Part shown: one piece after another, positions 41,584-50,887 of the stretch
Layout of the letters: every line of letters starts with the position of its first letter
How positions within the stretch are numbered: the stretch's first letter is position 1
NCBI GenBank assembly: GCA_009746045.1
Contig: RPFO01000670.1
Location: 822,454-886,453 of the forward strand
Reading direction: 5' to 3'
Length of the DNA stretch: 64,000 bases
Source of the DNA: Mesostigma viride
Taxonomy: Eukaryota; Streptophyta; Mesostigmatophyceae; Mesostigmatales; Mesostigmataceae
Program-made: the position numbers and the translations under genes
The notes under the pieces: model-generated
Seen by the model: only the letters and a program-made list of their open reading frames with translations
Database searches by the model: none
What the model was told of the DNA's origin: nothing

Positions 41584-42771
41584 TCAATGATCAGCAGCCT
41601 TGCCCTTGCCCTTGTCCTGGGATGGACCAGCCTTGTCCTTGCTGCCACCCTGAGCTGGCTTGCTCTGACCTTCCTGCCTCAGGTACGAGGGACACTCATT
41701 CCTGAAGTGACCCTTCCCCTGGCAGAAATAACATTCCACCTGACTGATGTCCCGTGAGGTCCCACTGCTGGGCCCAGCCTTGGGAGGACCACCCACCCTC
41801 TTGAAGTCAAACTGGGACTGTGGATGTCCCGACTTCGGCGGGGTCCCCCGTCCAGCCCTTCTGTCACGCCCCCTCCTGGACCTTCCTCGACCCCTTGAAG
41901 AGGTCTCAGGCCCTCTCGAGGGCGCTGGGCCCCCGTGGCCCGATCCCCTCATGGACTTAACCGTGGGTTCAGCGGCCTCCTCATCACCCTGACGAGGGCG
42001 CTTACCACCCACGTACTTGCCGCTGAAACACTCATACAACTGGTCCGTCATGGCTGCCCAGCCATGGACCTGTCGCATGTGGATGGTCACATTATCCATG
42101 GTGACCGGATCCAGCTGCAGCGACTTGAGAAAGTCGCCCATGGCCATCCGATCTGCGACGAAGAAGCCCTTGGCCATGGCGTCCTCCCTCAGCTTGACGA
42201 AGTCTTCAAAGGCGTGGACCACTAGCTGCCCCTTGATGGGCTTGTAGTCCAGGTATTCTTGCTTCAGGTGGGACCCATCTATGGTCCTCTTGTCACTCAG
42301 GAACGACCTGAGTCGCGTCATAAACGCCGCCCAGGTGTCCCCCGCCGCGTGTCGCTCCCGAACAAACTTGAACAGCCGCCTCGCCGACTGCCTTATGTAG
42401 GCACTAGACGCCAGGATGCGAAGCTTGTCACCGTTGTATATCTCCGTGTACAAGTTCATGTCCTCTAACATCCTCTCAGCATCCCGGGGCTGCCAATTGT
42501 CCTTGATGGACTGAAACTGGCCTAGCACCGCGTACCCCTCAGCAACGGTTGGTCGCTTAGGCGCCGCTTGATCTGCGGCTGGCGCGTGCTGACCGCCCTG
42601 CGATCCTTGGCTCTGATTATCTGGCACCTCAGCCTGGTCTCCCAGCGCCTGGCCGTCCCCGCGTCCATCGAGTCCACCGCGTCCATCTCGTCCATCTCGT
42701 CCATCCAGCCCAGCGCCGCGCCGCGTGTAGCCCAGAAAACCCGCTTGTTGGTTGATAGCTCCATCCTCCAT
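41584..42771 (-). CDS. Copia C gag with CCHC zinc knuckle
   Basis: 395 residues. The N-terminal 65 residues hold a Gly/Asp/Arg repeat (DGRDGRDGR, coded by a 9-bp tandem). Residues about 95-260 are the helical UBN2/Copia-type gag core (DNWQPRDAERMLEDM, FMTRLRSFLSDKR). A basic RGRGRSRRGRD linker and one knuckle CYFCQGKGHFRNEC follow near the end. It packages element RNA. It stops at UGA (41,586-41,584) followed by CUU, a leaky-type context, as in element E. Confidence 0.92.
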   Translation of the reverse strand: MEDGAINQQAGFLGYTRRGAGLDGRDGRDGRGGLDGRGDGQALGDQAEVPDNQSQGSQGGQHAPAADQAAPKRPTVAEGYAVLGQFQSIKDNWQPRDAERMLEDMNLYTEIYNGDKLRILASSAYIRQSARRLFKFVRERHAAGDTWAAFMTRLRSFLSDKRTIDGSHLKQEYLDYKPIKGQLVVHAFEDFVKLREDAMAKGFFVADRMAMGDFLKSLQLDPVTMDNVTIHMRQVHGWAAMTDQLYECFSGKYVGGKRPRQGDEEAAEPTVKSMRGSGHGGPAPSRGPETSSRGRGRSRRGRDRRAGRGTPPKSGHPQSQFDFKRVGGPPKAGPSSGTSRDISQVECYFCQGKGHFRNECPSYLRQEGQSKPAQGGSKDKAGPSQDKGKGKAADH

Positions 42772-42838
42772 GATGGCCTCTGTTCAGATCTGCTACAGCC
42801 AGCCAAGTGGCCAAGCAGCAATTAAAGCAATATAAGCT

Positions 42839-42857
42839 ACTGAACAAGAAAGGAAAG
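42839..42857 (-). promoter_or_regulatory. candidate 3' splice site between ORF0 and gag of Copia C
   Basis: On the minus strand CTTTCCTTTCTTGTTCAG is a strong polypyrimidine-AG acceptor, 68 bases before the gag ATG. Element E has TTTTCTTCTGCAG at the same relative place (49,474-49,486). It may allow a spliced gag mRNA that skips ORF0. Confidence 0.4.
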
Positions 42858-42873
42858 TGCCAAGTGTTACCAC

Positions 42874-43794
42874 TCAGGCAAGACCACCACGGCTGGCCCC
42901 AGGCGCGTCCTGGTTCTCCTTGTCGCTGTCGTCGTCGCTGTCGCTCACCACAATCAGCTCTGGTACCCTGCTACCTGCTGCGCCGTCGTCGACCCGCTGT
43001 CGGCCCGCGATGACTGAATCGTCACCGTTGGTAAAGTAGACAGGTGACAACCCGTCGTGGGTCCCTCGCGGATTGTACGTTGGCACCTCGTGGTCGCCAA
43101 GTGTCTCGTCGCCTAGCCCAGCGACACCCCCTGCTCCTACCTCAAGGTCTCTATCGTACCCAAGAGGTGCAAACTCCTCCCAACGCGTCACACGAACGCG
43201 AAGGGGCGGGGGCAGCTCCTGAAAAGGAACTCTTACTCGCTCCGGAAACCTGCCGACTCTTGTCGCGCGCTGTCCTCCGGTGATGGCTTCCGCTGTCGCC
43301 CCGACCTCTGCAAGCCGCCTGTAGTGCTCCGCTCCGCGTCGTTCACGCCTAACTGGCCCCGCTGCAACACCCTCGTCGCCGATGCCGCCTGCGAAAGCAC
43401 GTGGTACTCCCGCGCCCGCTACTGTCGGTACAAACTCGTGTCGCCCTGCGCCAGCTGCTTCCGCAACCTCGCCTCGCCTTGCCGCCAACTCCGTCCGCAC
43501 TCGCTCAGCTACTGCTGTAATCACCGCCTGGATGCCGACCAACCCGTGAAGCTCCTGCTCGAGGTCGTCGATGCTCCGGTGCTCCGGAATGACGATGGTT
43601 TGTACGTGTCGCAGAATTCGCTCCCAATCTTCGACCTGGTCGTCGACGAATTGCACGAAGCTGCGATTTACAGGCGGACGATCTGCAAGCAATAAAGATA
43701 GATCCCGAACGACACGGCGTAATTCAGGAGAAATCGAACCCCCAGCAGACTGCCGAAACCGGAAATCCTGCTGCCGTTGTTCCTCCTGCACCAT
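42874..43794 (-). CDS. Copia C ORF0, extra ORF before gag, unknown function
   Basis: 306 residues between the 5' LTR and gag. Residues 20-115 look helical (DDQVEDWERILRHV, DDLEQELHGL). The middle is Ala/Gly/Arg-rich and the end is acidic (SDSDDDSDKEN). No known domain. Element E has an ORF of different sequence but like character in the same place, and D has an equivalent N-terminal extension. A separate frame upstream of gag is not part of the standard Copia plan. It is open over its full length in an element with nearly identical LTRs, which argues for use. Confidence 0.7.
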   Translation of the reverse strand: MVQEEQRQQDFRFRQSAGGSISPELRRVVRDLSLLLADRPPVNRSFVQFVDDQVEDWERILRHVQTIVIPEHRSIDDLEQELHGLVGIQAVITAVAERVRTELAARRGEVAEAAGAGRHEFVPTVAGAGVPRAFAGGIGDEGVAAGPVRRERRGAEHYRRLAEVGATAEAITGGQRATRVGRFPERVRVPFQELPPPLRVRVTRWEEFAPLGYDRDLEVGAGGVAGLGDETLGDHEVPTYNPRGTHDGLSPVYFTNGDDSVIAGRQRVDDGAAGSRVPELIVVSDSDDDSDKENQDAPGASRGGLA

Positions 43795-43887
43795 TCACCA
43801 CCGGACGAGCTCCTCTCGTCGTCAACGCTGCACACCGCAACCGGCAACGACCCTCCTGGCCGTTCCGCTGAGACTGATTGTAATTTG

Positions 43888-44586
43888 AGTTAAACGTTCT
43901 TCGCACACGCAATGTGAAGGATATGGTTGCAATGCAGCAATGTGTGAATATGGTTGGAAACGGAGCTTTGTTAAAATCGGATAATGTTTACAGCGCTCAC
44001 ACACTTGAGGCTTGTACACGCGCTTGCCAAGTCAAGGCACAACACGTGAGGCGGGCTCGCAAGAGAGATGCCCATTTGGCACTGGCCTATTGTTTATATA
44101 CTTGTGCACTGTGCTTGCTAGTCCTGAGCAGCCTAGGAGGCCTGCTCAGTAATAACACCCCGGTACAGTATTCACTACCTGTACAGCGCCCAACCCCTAT
44201 ACAGTAGGTCTGCCATACAGGCACAGTGACCACAGAGCACAGTCCACAGTGACTATTGCATCTGCACCTAGAAGTCCAGGACTAAGCCTGCGGTACCAAC
44301 AGACCACAGGTTAAGGTTCCTATTTCCTGCGTACGACGTATCAATCCAATACCGTCGTAGGTACAGCACCTAATTCCTGTCAGCCCAGGAATTACTGTCG
44401 ACCCCATATGTCGTCGGCAAATATTCACGTCCGACTTAGAAGAACAGCCGGCTCGCGCTCGCGCGCGACCGGGAAGTCGGAACGCCATAACTTTCTTGAT
44501 ACTTGTCGGAATGAACTCGTTCCGGTGCCGCTGGAATCGCAGAGATATGCCGAATCAGGATCATGCCAATGCGCTTGGCGTTAACT
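43888..44586 (-). repeat. 5' LTR of Copia C (699 bp)
   Basis: Same as 27,145-27,844 except one missing C at about 44,160. Followed on the plus strand by ACAAT, the target duplication. Confidence 0.93.
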
Positions 44587-44591
44587 ACAAT

Positions 44592-45308
44592 GTCACCACA
44601 CAGATTAAAACACTCAATGCGGGAAGACTTACACCCAGTAGGCGAGGGATTCACACTCGAGCCCACAGGAGATTTACACTCCAGGATTAAGCGATATGGT
44701 AAATAATCTGTAGAGCAACGTCGTAAATTACGATACAAGGTCCGGATTGCTGGCATAGCTCGTGCCTTCCTATTTTGTCCCTTCGTCCCCGTTGGCGGCT
44801 GCGCCTGGCGCTGCCAACCAGGCATGACGTGAGGTCCGCGGGGACGGGCTTCTCGAACCGTCTAGAACACATTAAAGACCAACGGCTACAGGCCTCTCCT
44901 GAAAAATATCCAAATGTCCGTAGGTACCATCATAACGCATGTGCAGTGCCACTTGGCTGTCCCGTAACTCCCGTTCAGGCGCTAGGTCTGCCTACGGCGC
45001 AAAGGCCAAGTTCGTCAGCAAAACTTCTATGCACTTACTTCCACACGGATTGCCTCGGCTGTAAACTATACTATGGCCTCGGCACTGGCGCCGGATTACG
45101 GTCGGCGCCGATCGACCGGGACGGATAATTTATATTTACCACAAACGGCATGTTGCATCCGTGCAACACACCTCCCCCCCCATGCAACAAAAGAGGTGGC
45201 TATACTCCTGTAGCCGGGACTTATAAATGTCAGACTGTATACATGGTCACTGTTCCCTTCCAGGGCACGCATCGATCGTGCCAATTGTCACCGTCCGTTG
45301 GCGATGGT
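44592..45308. other. intergenic, no gene recognised
   Basis: Unique sequence between the Copia C target site and the unknown ORF to the right. It has a C8 run near 45,172-45,180 and no domain or repeat. Part may be the 3' end of the Gypsy-related element. Confidence 0.35.
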
Positions 45309-46576
45309 TTACGGCGCCGGGCGGTAAGGGCTCGGGCGGTGACCCCCACGAGCGGAGCCCCCACGGCCATGCCCGCGCAGAGGTGCGGCCGGGCGTTGAC
45401 GCCGGTGGACACGCTCAGCCGGCGCGGCCTCAGCCGGCTCGGGAAGAGGCAGGCCATTGGCCTGGACTAGGGCGTGCTGGAAGGTGAGTTGCCGCTCGCC
45501 GGCGCGTGCATCATGGCGTTTGGCCAGGTTGACATCCCGCAGCGCCTCCAGTGGGAAAACGCTCAAGAAGGCGGCGAGGAACGTGTGTCGGGTGAGGGAC
45601 ACCGAACCTCCTGTCCAAACGATACCGCAGTGGTGGGTCCCGACAAAGAATGCCATGGCCTGGTCGAGGACAGACCGGGCGCCCCATGGGTCCGTGAACT
45701 GTACGGCAGAGAACATCTCTGGCGGGAGCACGTGCCGATAAAACTCCACCGGCTGATCCGCGTGAAACCGCGGATGTGCAGCACCTGCATGGGCGCCGCC
45801 CGGGGTGTCCCCCGCGAGATCGTACATGATCCCGTCGATCACGTGGGTTGGGGCCACGATGCGGCGGCGCTCCGCAACTGGCACCGCCAGCGGCACGTCG
45901 ACGTCAAGCTCCAGTAAGGACATGCCCGGTCCGGTTGCGCCAACTGAACGCCTAAGGTGGGACGCACCCTCACGCGGGCCCACACGAAACCCAGGGGGGC
46001 AGGCCCAGCATCGGCGCACATGACACGCACGCGAGCAATGGTGGCAGCCTGCGTACGCCGTAGAACCGTGGTTACAGTCGTGAAACGCCGGGGGCGCAGG
46101 ACAGGGGCGGGCGGAATCGACCGAGGCACTGTGGTCGCGACAGCGGGAGTAACCGATGCCGGGGCTTGCTGGGCTCCGAGGAGATGTTGCACCAAAAGAG
46201 ACTGCTGTCGCAACATCTCGTGCAGCATATGTGACTGCTGCTGGAAAAGCTCGACCAGCTGGGGGGTACTAGCCACGGCGGCCGCGTTGGGAGCGTGGGC
46301 TCCACCCGCCAGCGCAGGCAACGCACCAGCAACCTGCCCCTGAGCCGGCTCAGCTGCCGTCCGCGGCAGGGGGGCGCTGCCGGGAGCGGTTGGACCCATC
46401 GCGCCGCGCTCCCCAACCCCTGAGTCGCCCGCAGAGGAACTGTTGTCATCTGCCACCGCAGGGGATGCATTCCCACCACCGGCGGTATCCGCACCGAATA
46501 ACTCGATGTCGCCCATGGACTCCTGGGGCGGGGCGGCCTGCATCAAGGCAATGCACATGCAAGGAGCATTACGCAA
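45309..46576 (-). pseudogene. unknown ORF downstream of Gypsy integrase, one frameshift
   Basis: Two overlapping frames (46,576-45,839 and 46,019-45,309) join into about 410 codons with a break near 45,950. The N-terminal half is Ala/Pro-rich with a Gln-rich coiled-coil-like segment (LVELFQQQSHMLHEMLRQQSL, read in two parts). The C-terminal half is non-repetitive (HADQPVEFYRHVLPPEMFSA, DQAMAFFVGTHHCGIVW). It starts 22 bp after the integrase stop. Some Gypsy elements have a third ORF there, but no signal peptide or membrane span supports an envelope-like role. It could equally be a gag-like gene from another element. Confidence 0.4.
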
Positions 46577-46597
46577 AAGGTAAGAGATGGGCCAGAA

Positions 46598-48056
46598 TTA
46601 TGCCAACCCTGCCCGGGCTTTGTACTCCTGTAGCAAGCGTGCACAGCCCGTGAGTCCAGCCTCAGCTACCCATGAGTGCTCTAGCTCTGTTTGGGAGAAC
46701 TTCCACTTAAGGAGGTACTCGCGGCGACGGCCTCGATTGCGGTGGGCTACAATGTCCTCCACCTCATCCTCGGGTTCGCCCGTCTCGGGGTTGAACTCCA
46801 AGGGGGCGGGTGCCATGACACGACCTGGGAAGGTGCTCTTGCGGTAAAGCTTAAGCTGGTCAACGTGGAAAACATTGGACTTCAGCTGCCACGAGTCCGG
46901 GATGGCGACAGACACCATCACCTCATTGAACACCTTCTCCACCAGATACGGTCCAAGGAATAAGGGGCGGAGCTTGACCTTCAGGCTGTCCTCGAACTTG
47001 TGCGAGAAGCGGCCTTGGTGGGGGCCCTCAATTAAAACCAAGTCACCTGCTTCGATTGCAGGGGTGCGCCTGTCCAGGGTACTTTGGACTCGCGCCATGT
47101 ACTTGGCACGCGCCTGACGTAGGCCACTTATGGCGCTGGAATGAGCTTGCACCATCCGTTGTACCAGCTCCCGCGCCCCTGCGACTGTGGAGCGTAGCTC
47201 CGTTGTCGTGGTGATGGCTGGGGCGGTCAAGAGATCGGTGGGAGTAAGGGGATGCCTGCCTGTATCAAGAAAGAACGGGGTATACCCGTGGGCAGAATGG
47301 GGGGCATTATTGAGTGAAAACTCAATGAATCCCAGCACTTCGTCCCAATTCCTCCCGTCTCGATCCAGGTAGTGCCGCAGTGCCTCTTCCACCACCCGAT
47401 TCACTCTCTCCACCATGTGTGAGAAGAGCTACTGTGATAGGCCGTACCCATAGACAACTTAGTCCCGACGACCTGAAAAAATGAGGTCCAAAATTTTGAC
47501 GTGAACAGTTTGTCCTTGTCGGTGATAAATTGTCGGGGCATGCCATGGAGCCGGAACACATTGTTTAGGAACAAGTGGGCACACTCTTCAGCCGTCAGGG
47601 TGGCCTTGCAGGGGATTAAATGGCATCTCCGCGTGAGCCGGTCCACCACTACCAGGATCTGAGCATTGCCCGCCTTGGTCTCTGGCAAGGGCCCAATGAA
47701 ATCCATCATCACCGAGTCCCAAGGGAACATGGGGTCTGGAATTTCCTTTGGAACGCCCTGTTTGCCCGTATTCCGTGGCTTCATGTGCTGGCAGCTGTCA
47801 CAGGTACTGACATACTCCCGCACATCACGAGCCATCTTAGGCCAATAGTAGGACCTCCGGGCCCTCGCTAACAGCCTATCCTGGCCTTGGTGTCCCCCCA
47901 AGACGGAGTCATGTAACTCAAATAATACCTCGGCGCGGCATATTTGGGGGACATACAAGCGCCATGAGTCTTGACGGGCCGCCTGGCCACTGACATTCAC
48001 GTAAAGGAACCCGTTTTGAAACTTGGCTGGGTAGCCGTCCATGCTCTGCAGAGTGA
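46598..48056 (-). pseudogene. Gypsy (chromovirus-type) integrase with chromodomain, fragment
   Basis: First frame (to 47,401): zinc finger HDSVLGGHQGQDRLL...CDSCQ and integrase core with MDFIGPLP, TDKDKLFTSKFW. A break near 47,415 separates this from the second frame MVERVNRVVEEAL, which carries the catalytic Glu, the GPF-type SH3 domain (LRPLFLGPYLVEKV) and a C-terminal chromodomain (EDIVAHR...REYLLKWK, HSWVAEAGL) ending at 46,598. Chromodomains direct integration to marked chromatin. Protease, RT and RNase H are missing: the upstream side ends at about 48,056 in a TATACGG repeat next to Copia E. No LTR identified. Confidence 0.88.
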
Positions 48057-48114
48057 GATCGTACGTTATACGCGTTATACGGTCACGGTGGAGTATAATG
48101 TATAATACGGTATA
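48057..48114. repeat. TATAATACGG repeat, left of Copia E
   Basis: Short CGTTATACGCGTTATACGG / GTATAATGTATAATACGG words. The right part continues at 55,938-55,985 after the E target duplication GTATA, so E split this repeat. Related to 10,888-11,025. Confidence 0.6.
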
Positions 48115-48730
48115 AGTTAACGTAAAGGATTTACGTTAGATGGATAGAGATTGTTACGCTCTTTCCAACGGCACCTTGAACGCCTCATTTGGTTAAGGAA
48201 CGTAAAAGTTATGACGTTTCCTAGGCTGTGCCGACAGTACCCGGCGCGCCACTGTGGGCGCGTACGGACACAGGATGTACAAGTGTCACTTTGATAGTCC
48301 GCAGGACGTTGACAGGACTTGTACAGGACTTGATGGTCAATTGATAGGTAGGCGCACTGTAGCGCGCCAGGACCTATGAGACAATTGATGCTGACTAGTG
48401 TACGGATAGGTCCACAGGACTAGCCGTATGGACAATTGATAGATCTGCGCGCCAAAGGCGTGCCAGAGTCTGTGTAATCAATTGATTGACAGTTCAGCTG
48501 TGACAGTGCAGCTGAATACTTGGACGCGTCCCTAGTAAGCTATATGAGTGACTTGGTCACACCGGGACGCTAGTTCTTGCGTGCACGTTCTCTTGGCACT
48601 GCGACCCTGTCGTCTGTGCTGCGTGCAGTCTTGGAAGTGACGTGACTTACGTCTGTGTTTCCTGATTGTTAATAAAGGCAACTTCCTGCAAGAACCATGG
48701 CGGAATTCGTGGCATTCTTACCTCACAACT
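48115..48730 (+). repeat. 5' LTR of Copia E (616 bp)
   Basis: AGTTAACGTAAAGGATTTACG to TTACCTCACAACT. AATAAA at 48,671-48,676 and a conserved AAGAACCATGGCGG, an ATG in strong context, near the end; both are kept in the 94-bp mini LTR. The sequence downstream does not start with TGG, so the primer is unclear. Confidence 0.95.
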
Positions 48731-48754
48731 CGTATTACACGCTCTGTCAAAAAG

Positions 48755-49237
48755 ATGCCAAATTCGGAAGAATTTCGGATTCCGGACGATGAGGAAATAG
48801 CCGCTCCGCCGGCTGGTTCTTCGTCAAGACCGACGGTGCCGTCGTGGCAGCAATTGCTCGACGAAGTAACGGTCTCGCTCGACGAGCTTCATCGTCAGCA
48901 GCGTGCAGCTCACGCATTGCTCGGGGATAACCCCGAGGACCCCGATTTGCCAGCACTGGTGCCGGCAATCCGCAACCTGTTGGACCAGATTCGAAACATT
49001 TTATCGACATTTACGGTCCAGGTGCGGGGAGGTTTGCGGTCGGTGACCGAAGTCACGACTGCCATTGAGGAGTTGGACAACGTCCTCTCTTCACTCACCG
49101 GTTACCAGAGAAACCTGCAAAACTGGGCATCGCTTCGCACGGGGGGCGCGCCGGCGGTGTCAACAAATTTGTTTCAGGATCTCGCGCTGTATCGCTGCTC
49201 ACTCGCGGCGTACGCAGTCGCGAGCGCCAGGTTTTAA
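48755..49237 (+). CDS. Copia E ORF0, extra ORF before gag, unknown function
   Basis: 160 residues from the first ATG 24 bp after the LTR. Acidic N-terminus (NSEEFRIPDDEEIA), then helices with heptad character (QLLDEVTVSLDELHRQQRAAH, in two parts; VTTAIEELDNVLSSL). A further open frame at 49,246-49,464 (72 codons) may continue it after a frameshift. No domain recognised. The second E copy begins the same ORF at 63,837 with silent-looking changes. Together with ORF0 of element C this suggests a conserved accessory protein, with helical character more than sequence shared. Confidence 0.7.
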   Translation: MPNSEEFRIPDDEEIAAPPAGSSSRPTVPSWQQLLDEVTVSLDELHRQQRAAHALLGDNPEDPDLPALVPAIRNLLDQIRNILSTFTVQVRGGLRSVTEVTTAIEELDNVLSSLTGYQRNLQNWASLRTGGAPAVSTNLFQDLALYRCSLAAYAVASARF

Positions 49238-49473
49238 TTAACCTGGTGGCATTTCTCGCCTCTGTGCGAGAGTGGATTCCCGCGGGGTGGGAATTATTGA
49301 CGATCTTTACACATCCTCTGCGCCTCGTCGCGCGTCGGCGCGTCGCAACTTACGCGGCGGGGAGCACGCCGGTTTTAATTCATACCGGTGCAGGTCCGGA
49401 GCTGGATATGGAGGATCGTGAGTTCGTATACACGTACTGCGACTTCAGGGGCCTTGACTACTAGTCGGCCTAA

Positions 49474-49486
49474 TTTTCTTCTGCAG
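49474..49486 (+). promoter_or_regulatory. candidate 3' splice site before gag of Copia E
   Basis: CCTAATTTTCTTCTGCAG has a branch-like CTAAT, a pyrimidine run and AG, 148 bases before the gag ATG. It parallels the acceptor in element C at 42,839-42,857. Confidence 0.4.
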
Positions 49487-49634
49487 TACTCGTCGACATT
49501 TTTTTTGTCGAATTTTCAGCGGCAATTCGCGGGGCGGCAGCGACACCGGCGCAGGCGGCAGTGGCGACACAAAAATTTTGTACATATTTTCTGCTGCTTT
49601 GTTAAGGTGTTCTTTGAATAGCTGGTAGTGCAGG

Positions 49635-50746
49635 ATGGCTGAGGGACGCCGTAGCAAGGGTCCAGCCAGTGGGAATAATAATGGGGGTGCTGGTAGTGGA
49701 ACCGCTCACGTAGATGACGTGGGGCTTACCGGAGAGATTACCAACCTTCCTCACAATAATAATAATGCACAAGCTATTCATGGCTTTGATCTTACCACAC
49801 AGGGTCTTTTAATTGTCAATCAGTTGCAGCCTGTAACCTCAGACTCCAAGCCTAAGCAGGCTGAAGAGTTTGTGGAGGGATTGGAAGGGTTCCCTAGCTT
49901 GTACGGTGGTACAAATTACTATCAAATCTGGATAGGCAGTAGCACTTTTGGCAAGTGTACTGACCAGATTAAGGACCTAACCAGGGAGTGCAAAAAGGCC
50001 AATAAGGCCTGGGCACTGTACGTGGCTGAGCTGAAGGAGCTGCTGGAGGACCAGAAAGAAGTGGCATCCATTGGCAGGACAAGTACCAAGGGTGGGAGGT
50101 CAAGGGGGACCTGATCCAGAACTTTCTCAACTATTGTAAGATGGTTGAGGAGGGCAGGGCTCACGGCTTTAATGTCGCTGATAACATAGCCCTAACCAAC
50201 TGGCTCAAGGTTTCTGGGCTGGATAAGGCGACACGTGGCTCCTTAAAAGTCATGTGTGCCCCACACTCTACCCTGAAGGCCTACAAGGTCATCATTAAAC
50301 AAGCACTCGAGGCAGAGGAGCTGTTTGAGGGTGGAGTGCCAGCAGTGAAGGCTACCCAGGCAGGCGGGCGTACCCAGGGTGGCTCCAAGACGTCTGAGGC
50401 TGACCGAAGCCAAGGAGGGCGTAGGGGCAACCATCACAAGCGCAAGGGAGATCATTCACCTGATTCTGACAGGAGGTCACACTCCAAGTCGGTGTTCAGG
50501 CGGGTGGGTGGTCAGCCCAAGCAGGGCAACGCGTCTGACAATGGGGGCAGTGGCCAGGGCAAGTCCAAGATACAATGCTACCTGTGCAAGGGGTGGGGGC
50601 ACATCAAGAAGGAGTGTCCCAGCTTCAAGAAGTCCCAGGGCCAGGGCAGCAACAAGAATAACAACAACAACAAGAAGAACAACAACAAGTCCCAGGCAGG
50701 CCAGCCTTCAAAGGGCAGTCAGCAAGAAGACAACAAGGAGCAGTGA
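49635..50746 (+). CDS. Copia E gag with CCHC zinc knuckle, one frameshift
   Basis: Starts at ATG 49,635 after a T-rich leader. Residues 1-145 are in one frame; near 50,070 the coding signal shifts by one base (WHPLAGQ/WQDKYQGWEV region) and continues to the stop at 50,744-50,746. It holds the helical gag core (VEEGRAHGFNVADNIALTNW), basic Gly/Arg linkers, the knuckle CYLCKGWGHIKKEC (about 50,577-50,618) and an Asn/Lys-rich tail. The role is RNA binding and particle assembly. The break could be an error in the assembly, since the LTRs are near-identical. Confidence 0.88.
50744..50746 (+). other. UGA between gag and pol of Copia E, in frame
   Basis: The gag frame after CAG-UGA-CUG continues without another stop into pol up to 54,373. 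The first ATG of pol comes only at 50,888. UGA followed by CU is a context known to permit readthrough in several systems. This would give a gag-pol fusion in a minority of products, as retroelements need. Confidence 0.55.
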
Positions 50747-50887
50747 CTGTCTGAGGCAACCCCTACACACCTTAATTCACCCAAGGGGGAGGCCAGGTGC
50801 TCCAATGCAGATTTTATATCTGGGCAACAAGAGGGTGATCTCCAGGTTCAGTGTGGCCCCAGGTCACCTGGAGAGGTACAGGTTCCT

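Larger units (their letters stand above)
27145..44586 (-). mobile_element. Copia-type element C, full length, interrupted by two insertions
   Basis: LTRs at 43,888-44,586 (5') and 27,145-27,844 (3') differ by one C in a C run. The 5-bp duplication ACAAT lies at 27,140-27,144 and 44,587-44,591. Order on the minus strand: LTR, ORF0, gag, pol, 3' UTR, polypurine tract (next to 27,845), LTR. Copia D sits inside pol and an 881-bp palindrome inside the 3' UTR. Without the insertions it would be about 8.05 kb with gag and pol open, so it was probably intact until recently. LTRs begin AGTT and end AACT. Confidence 0.93.

Noticed and set aside
45309-46576. Envelope-like gene of a Gypsy element
   Set aside because: No signal peptide, transmembrane span or cleavage site seen; kept as unknown.
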